Positions 60,426-64,000 of a DNA stretch of 64,000 nucleotides are shown piece by piece (within the stretch, counting starts at the first letter, position 1; every line of letters begins with the position of its first letter). The DNA lies in contig DATHBD010000060.1 in the NCBI GenBank assembly GCA_035296325.1, forward strand, positions 124,001 through 188,000. Reading direction: 5' to 3'. This DNA is from DATHBD01 sp035296325. Its GTDB lineage: Bacteria; Actinomycetota; Actinomycetes; Mycobacteriales; Micromonosporaceae. Below the pieces are notes generated by a model, which made no database searches, was not told the DNA's origin, and worked only from the letters and a program-made list of their open reading frames with translations. The position numbers were made by a program, and so were the translations under genes.

Positions 60426-60950
60426 ATGGATGACGACTTCGCGAATCCAGATGAAGCGGGCGAAATCAGGGGGCGGTGGCGTGAGGATCCCGACTCGGTA
60501 CGCGAACGGTTGATCAGCCGTTTGGCCGAACTGGACATCGACACCGACCGCTTGTCCTGGCTGTCCCTGCAGGAGAGCCGCTCAGTCACCCAGCGCTGGA
60601 TCGATCTGGGGGCTCAGCGCTACGGCGGCCTCGCGCTCCATCCACCACCGGGGAGCGATGCACGTCACGCTGAGTATGCAGACGGCGTACCTCTCTCGTG
60701 GCTCGCCACAACTCCACGCGAAGTGTTCCTCCTGTTCTTCCGCCCGTCCCCTGGCGGTCTGTTGGCCCGTAGCGATTTCGGGTTCGCGATAGCTAATCTG
60801 CCTGCACTCGCGCATGCGGACGGAGACGGGTTTGGTGCTCTGACACGGGACCTGGAAGGGGTTCTGTTGGTCAACCTCGACGAGCGTCCTGGAAAATCAG
60901 CGTTGGAGATCGATGCATGGGGAGAATTCGTTCGTGACGATCGCGGATAG
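60426..60950 (+). CDS. Hypothetical protein, immunity-like context
   Basis: The 174-aa acidic protein (MDDDFANPDEAGEIRGRW, RLAELDIDTDRLSWLSLQESR, REVFLLFFRPSPGGLLARSDFG, EGVLLVNLDERPGKSALEID) is of unknown family. It follows an orphan tail and a broken VOC start, and its GC content is a little lower than that of its neighbours. A GTG 6 nt upstream is an alternative start. Its size, charge and position suit an immunity protein. Confidence 0.6.
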   Translation: MDDDFANPDEAGEIRGRWREDPDSVRERLISRLAELDIDTDRLSWLSLQESRSVTQRWIDLGAQRYGGLALHPPPGSDARHAEYADGVPLSWLATTPREVFLLFFRPSPGGLLARSDFGFAIANLPALAHADGDGFGALTRDLEGVLLVNLDERPGKSALEIDAWGEFVRDDRG

Positions 60951-60952
60951 CT

Positions 60953-61027
60953 ACTTTCGGTGCGGCCGTTGCCATTACCCCGGAGCTCTATTGGCCGTAC
61001 CTGGTGCTCTGCGAGCTACTTTATTAA
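60953..61027 (+). pseudogene. Orphan C-terminal tail 3
   Basis: Directly after the 174-aa gene another frame reads TFGAAVAITPELYWP then YLVLCELLY and stops at TAA. The aromatic and aliphatic content is unlike chance frames in this genome. It may be the end of a lost gene or of a frame-disrupted extension. Confidence 0.35.
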
Positions 61028-61123
61028 TGGTGAGGTTGAGGGTGCCACCACGAGTGGGGGTGGCGGTGCCTTCGGCGGATGCTAGGTGAAGTGCTCGCGC
61101 AACGCATTCCAGGTGGAGGCCCG

Positions 61124-61552
61124 ATGGAAGATGATCTTCTTTCGGACGTCCTGTCCCGGTGGTGTGAGCCCGCCTTCGCGGCCGCGGTCCGCGCTGCCGG
61201 CATCGATCGCGTAGAAGCGTCGAACGCGGACGTCGGTGCAATGCGGACGATTTATATCCGCCGCAGGCTTCGGGCGGGCGCTGGCTCGCCGATGCTTGTT
61301 CAAATAGACGGGGTCTTGCAGGTCTTGGATTCAGTTGAGGGCAATGAGATCGGCATGGTTCACTTCGTGGCGCGGGATGGTCGCGAAGGCATAGTCCTCA
61401 CCGATCAGTTGGGGGCTCCATTGTTCGCATTCCCGGTATCGGAAGGCGGGCAGTGGTCGGGTGATTACGGTCCTGCCGTGACATCAGATACTCCGAACGG
61501 GGGCGCTGAAGCGGTCGCGCGTTCGGAGGGGACTGGGACGATGAGCGGATGA
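61124..61552 (+). CDS. Hypothetical protein with a C-terminus built from duplicated DNA
   Basis: The ATG at 61124 has GGAGG 6 nt upstream and gives 142 aa (MEDDLLSDVLSRWCEPAF, RTIYIRRRLRAGAGSPMLVQ, GREGIVLTDQLGAPLFAFPV). The last ~27 residues (GPAVTSDTPNGGAEAVARSE and on) are encoded by copy 2 of the duplicated segment, read in a different frame from the 185-aa gene, so the native C-terminus was replaced. The stop overlaps the VOC ATG (ATGA). The family is unknown; an ATG at 61079 is a longer alternative. Confidence 0.55.
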   Translation: MEDDLLSDVLSRWCEPAFAAAVRAAGIDRVEASNADVGAMRTIYIRRRLRAGAGSPMLVQIDGVLQVLDSVEGNEIGMVHFVARDGREGIVLTDQLGAPLFAFPVSEGGQWSGDYGPAVTSDTPNGGAEAVARSEGTGTMSG

Positions 61553-61613
61553 CCGACTTTCTGATCTCCGGCATGTACCCGCGCCTGGTTGTTTCCGACG
61601 GCGCGCGGGCGAT
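61469..61613 (+). repeat. Duplicated ~140-bp segment, copy 2
   Basis: The partner of 60213-60356, offset about 1,255 bp, with a 2-bp length difference in the spacer. It covers the 3' end of the 142-aa gene and the start of the intact VOC gene. Confidence 0.85.
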
Positions 61614-61944
61614 CGACTTCTACGCGGCGGCGTTCGGCGCTGTGGAGACGGAGCGCCACACCGACCCCGAGGGGAAGATCGTGCACGCGGGGCTCACAAT
61701 CGGCGGGTTCGCGGTGGCGGTGAAGGACGAGGGCGGCGGTGATCCGGCGCCCCCGACGCTGGGTGGCACCCCGGTGATTCTGGCGCTCGACGTGGCCGAC
61801 CCGGACGGGGTGGCCGACGCGATGCTGCGCCTGGGTGCCACCGTGGTCCATGCCATCAGCGACCAGCCGTACGGCCGCGGCGGCCGGCTCGCCGATCCGT
61901 TCGGGCACCACTGGATGCTGACCCGCCCGCCGTCGACCCTCTAG
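61549..61944 (+). CDS. VOC (glyoxalase/PhnB-like) family protein
   Basis: The 131-aa protein has the two beta-alpha-beta-beta-beta modules of the vicinal oxygen chelate fold (YPRLVVSDGARAIDFYAAAFGA; VILALDVADPDGVADAMLRLGA; RLADPFGHHWMLTRP). This PhnB-like branch often lacks known enzymatic activity. A broken copy of its start lies at 60295. Confidence 0.9.
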   Translation: MTDFLISGMYPRLVVSDGARAIDFYAAAFGAVETERHTDPEGKIVHAGLTIGGFAVAVKDEGGGDPAPPTLGGTPVILALDVADPDGVADAMLRLGATVVHAISDQPYGRGGRLADPFGHHWMLTRPPSTL

Positions 61945-61967
61945 CGGCCGGGCCGGGCCGGGCCGGG

Positions 61968-62114
61968 TTACGGCGTGGCGGGCTCGGGGCGTGGCTCGGA
62001 CTCCTCCGCCATCGGGAACGGGTAGGCCGCCATCGCTCGGCGTACCGCGAGCAGCTCCCGCGTCCGGCGAAGCTGCTCGCGCCGACGCTGGTCCGTGGCC
62101 CTGCGACTGATCAT
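61968..62114 (-). CDS. Small hypothetical protein (48 aa)
   Basis: The ATG at 62114 opens 48 codons (MISRRATDQRRREQLRRTRE then LLAVRRAMAAYPFPMAEESE) with AGGGG upstream. The N-terminal half is basic and helical, the end acidic and Pro-rich. It converges on the VOC gene. No family is recognised. Confidence 0.45.
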   Translation of the reverse strand: MISRRATDQRRREQLRRTRELLAVRRAMAAYPFPMAEESEPRPEPATP

Positions 62115-62216
62115 GACGGCCCCCAACCCTTGTGAAAGGAATGACGCCTACCGGGCCGTGATCCGTTCCACCTGCCGGGTTGCAGTTCGGCAACGAGGTC
62201 GTGCCACGATGACCAG

Positions 62217-62567
62217 GTGTGGGACACGCCGGGGGTTGCGCTTCATCGCCGGATGCGTCGGAGCCTGGACGAACGGCAGGACGCCCTGGGGTACCAGCCG
62301 GGACCGCAGTCCATCCTGACCGCCGAGTTCGCCTCCGATCCGGATCGGTCGGCCGACCAGGCGGTTGTGGTCCTGCGCTTCCTCGGCGCGCAGATCCTTT
62401 CCTGGCGCACCGACCCGGATGAGGACGAGACGTACCGCGACAGGACGGCGCCCGGCGGACAGTGCAGCGACTTGAGCTGGGACGGCGCCCGCACGTTCGG
62501 CCTCGAACTGCTGACCGTCAGCCTCGCGCTGACGGCGCATACCGTCGAGGTGTCGACGAGGTCGTGA
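62217..62567 (+). CDS. Hypothetical protein
   Basis: The 116-aa soluble protein (RRMRRSLDERQDALGYQPG, SADQAVVVLRFLGAQILSWR, ARTFGLELLTVSLALTAHT) has no recognised domain. CACGAT lies 6 nt before the GTG, in keeping with a leaderless start. It precedes the LOG gene by 76 bp. Confidence 0.6.
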   Translation: MWDTPGVALHRRMRRSLDERQDALGYQPGPQSILTAEFASDPDRSADQAVVVLRFLGAQILSWRTDPDEDETYRDRTAPGGQCSDLSWDGARTFGLELLTVSLALTAHTVEVSTRS

Positions 62568-62630
62568 CGGCGCACCGGCGCCGGTGCAGGTCCAGCCGCG
62601 GCGCGGCGCGGGCCTGCGGCACGGCCGCGT

Positions 62631-62636
62631 TACCGT
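62631..62636 (+). promoter_or_regulatory. -10 box of the LOG gene pair (leaderless)
   Basis: TACCGT, 7 nt before the ATG at 62644. Confidence 0.6.
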
Positions 62637-62643
62637 ATCTGCC

Positions 62644-63474
62644 ATGGCAAACGGCAACGGCAGATCGCGGGGGACATCCGGCCCGGAGCGGCACCGGGGT
62701 CCGGTGACGCTGCGCCGGGAGGCGCTCCCGGTCAGCACGGCGGACCAGCGGCTGCTCGACTCCCGGCTGCGGGCGGACTGGAAGACGAAGGACGCCTGGC
62801 GGGCACTGCGCATCCTGAGCGAGTTCGTGGAGGGCTTCGACACGCTGGCCGACCTGCCGCCGGCGGTCAGCGTCTTCGGCTCCGCCCGCAGCAGGCCGGA
62901 CAGCGCGGACTACCAGCTCGGCGAGCGGGTGGGGGCGGCTCTGGCGCACGCTGGGTACGCGGCGATCACCGGTGGTGGCCCGGGGGTGATGGAGGCCGTC
63001 AACAAGGGTGCGGTGGAGGCTGGTGGGCTCTCCGTCGGGCTCGGCATCGAGTTGCCGTTCGAGCAGGGCATGAACGAGTGGGTCGATATCGGCATCGACT
63101 TCCGGTACTTCTTCTCCCGCAAGACGATGTTCGTCAAGTACGCCCAGGCGTTCATCGTGCTGCCGGGTGGGTTCGGCACGCTCGACGAGCTGTTCGAGGC
63201 GCTGACGCTGGTGCAGACCGGCAAGGTGACCCGCTTCCCCGTGGTGCTGATGGGTACCGACTACTGGAGCGGGCTGCTCGACTGGCTGCGCTCCACGATG
63301 GCCGTACAGGGCAAGATCGGAGCGGCGGACCTGGACCTGATCCGCCTCACCGACGACGTCGATGAGGCGGTGGCCCACATCGTCGACGCCGACGAGGCGC
63401 TTGCCGCCCAGTGGGGCGTGGAGCAGGCCGCCCGGGACGCGACGGCCGACGCGGCCGGAGATGGGAGTAGCTGA
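62644..63474 (+). CDS. LOG-family (TIGR00730) Rossmann protein 1
   Basis: The 276-aa protein has the LOG fold with SVFGSARSR, GGGPGVMEAVNKGA and PGGFGTLDELFEAL (PGGxGTxxE). Family members release cytokinin-type bases from nucleoside monophosphates or act on other nucleotides; in bacteria the role is often unclear. An N-terminal ~75-residue extension with a helical LLDSRLRADWKTKDAWRALRI segment marks this longer subtype. A paralogue follows 2 bp later. Confidence 0.92.
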   Translation: MANGNGRSRGTSGPERHRGPVTLRREALPVSTADQRLLDSRLRADWKTKDAWRALRILSEFVEGFDTLADLPPAVSVFGSARSRPDSADYQLGERVGAALAHAGYAAITGGGPGVMEAVNKGAVEAGGLSVGLGIELPFEQGMNEWVDIGIDFRYFFSRKTMFVKYAQAFIVLPGGFGTLDELFEALTLVQTGKVTRFPVVLMGTDYWSGLLDWLRSTMAVQGKIGAADLDLIRLTDDVDEAVAHIVDADEALAAQWGVEQAARDATADAAGDGSS

Positions 63475-63476
63475 GC

Positions 63477-64000
63477 GTGGCATCGATCGGAGTGTTCTGC
63501 GCCTCCTCACGCCGCATCGACAAGCGCTGGCTCGACCTGGCGTACCGGACCGGTTCGGAGCTCGGGCGGCGAGGTCATACCCTGGTCTCCGGCGGTGGCC
63601 GGGTCGGGATGATGGGTGCGGTCGCGAACGGCGCCCGGGCCGCGGGCGCGCACACGCTCGGTGTGATCCCGCAGGCGCTGGTCGATCTCGAGGTGGCCGA
63701 CGGCGACGCCGACGAGCTGATCGTCACGGCCGACATGGCCGAGCGCAAGAACGTCATGATCGAGAAGTCGGACGCCTTCCTCACGCTGCCCGGCGGCCTC
63801 GGCACGTTGGACGAGCTGTTCGAGGTGTGGACCACCGCAACCCTGGCACTGCACCGCAAGCCGATCGTCCTACTCAACGCGGACGGTTTCTACAGCGACC
63901 TGCTGGGCTGGCTGCAGGCGCGCACGGAGGACAACTTCGTCAACGCCGACGGCCTGCGGATGCTGATCGTGACGGAAGATCTTGATACTGCCCTGACCAC
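63477..64000 (+). CDS. LOG-family (TIGR00730) protein 2, cut by window edge
   Basis: The visible 174 residues have GVFCASSRRIDKRWLDLAY, SGGGRVGMMGAVANGARAAG, MAERKNVMIEKSDAFLTLPG and GTLDELFEVWTTA, the classical short LOG type with the PGGLGTLDE phosphoribohydrolase motif. The GTG is 2 bp after the stop of LOG 1, with GGGAG upstream, so they are an operon of two different subtypes. The 3' end lies outside the window. Confidence 0.93.
   Translation, partial: MASIGVFCASSRRIDKRWLDLAYRTGSELGRRGHTLVSGGGRVGMMGAVANGARAAGAHTLGVIPQALVDLEVADGDADELIVTADMAERKNVMIEKSDAFLTLPGGLGTLDELFEVWTTATLALHRKPIVLLNADGFYSDLLGWLQARTEDNFVNADGLRMLIVTEDLDTALT

Larger units (their letters stand above)
60295..60426 (+). pseudogene. 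Truncated copy of the VOC gene start
   Basis: The frame reads MTDFLIAGMCPRLVVPDGG, close to the intact VOC gene at 61549 (MTDFLISGMYPRLVVSDGA), then 24 unrelated residues and a TGA that overlaps the next ATG (TGATG). It is a broken duplicate. Confidence 0.8.

Noticed and set aside
60975..61303. Minus-strand frames ending TWNALREHFT and in TLNLTINKVA opposite the island genes
   Set aside because: They have no start or ribosome site in a sensible place and lie antisense to the gene at 61124, which has a good Shine-Dalgarno. Composition alone was not enough.
61945..61967. Tandem GGGCC motif as a terminator or repeat element
   Set aside because: Four short units in a 70 percent GC genome are weak evidence and no stable stem with a clear loop results.

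Overview
The window is about 64 kb of very GC-rich, densely packed chromosome. It has heavy GTG start usage, many stop/start overlaps (ATGA, TGATG, GTGA), mycothiol biosynthesis (mshB), class II FBPase (glpX) with its DUF4245 partner, a GTP-type PEP carboxykinase, a Z-prenyl synthase, a mycobacterial Sdh1-like sdhCAB operon and the succinylase DAP pathway. This fits an actinobacterium, most likely of the Micromonosporaceae (Micromonospora/Salinispora type); the genus is inference. I found no rRNA, tRNA, CRISPR array, complete insertion sequence or prophage.

Layout. 1-3.5 kb: acyl-CoA carboxylase beta (cut by the window edge) divergent from birA, a PH-domain membrane protein and two GtrA-type membrane proteins. 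3.7-11.7 kb: pckG, a prenyl synthase, otsB, a PIN-PhoH ATPase, a secreted lytic-transglycosylase-like protein, a rhomboid protease and a YumC-type ferredoxin-NADP reductase. 11.7-24.5 kb: a TetR regulator and divergent reductase with twin operators, a DMT exporter, glpX-DUF4245, xseA-xseB-TIGR03089, ispH, rmuC, and a TPR protein. 24.6-32.2 kb: a heterodimeric ABC exporter, ogt and ada-alkA alkylation repair, vapBC, ychF. 32.4-40.4 kb: Tat-exported heme peroxidase, GNAT, a ROK regulator with a secreted GH30-CBM13 hydrolase, a MutT Nudix protein. 40.4-51 kb: sdhCAB, an AbiEi/DUF559-type gene bracketed by two 74-bp palindromic elements, and the S9 peptidase-PCD-tldD-pmbA operon. 51-59.6 kb: mshB-DUF6113, DUF2254, GNAT, fdxA-dapC, and dapD and dapE reading away from each other. 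59.6-62 kb: a small accessory island of unrecognised genes, gene tails and a duplicated 140-bp segment. 62-64 kb: a small hypothetical gene and two tandem LOG-family genes.

Three themes stand out. (1) About twenty genes carry an nAnnnT -10 box (usually TAnnnT) only 6-8 nt before an ATG or GTG, the signature of leaderless transcripts; this corrects several start codons (accD, ispH, xseA, otsB, the DUF2254 gene). (2) Several clear inverted repeats sit at promoters of regulated genes (TetR pair, vapBC, peroxidase, ROK, sdh). (3) The island after dapE looks like an array of orphan immunity-type genes: small unknown genes preceded by in-sense C-terminal tails of missing proteins, assembled with a duplicated segment of the neighbouring VOC gene. 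That island is the best candidate for an undescribed system, but its function is inference.
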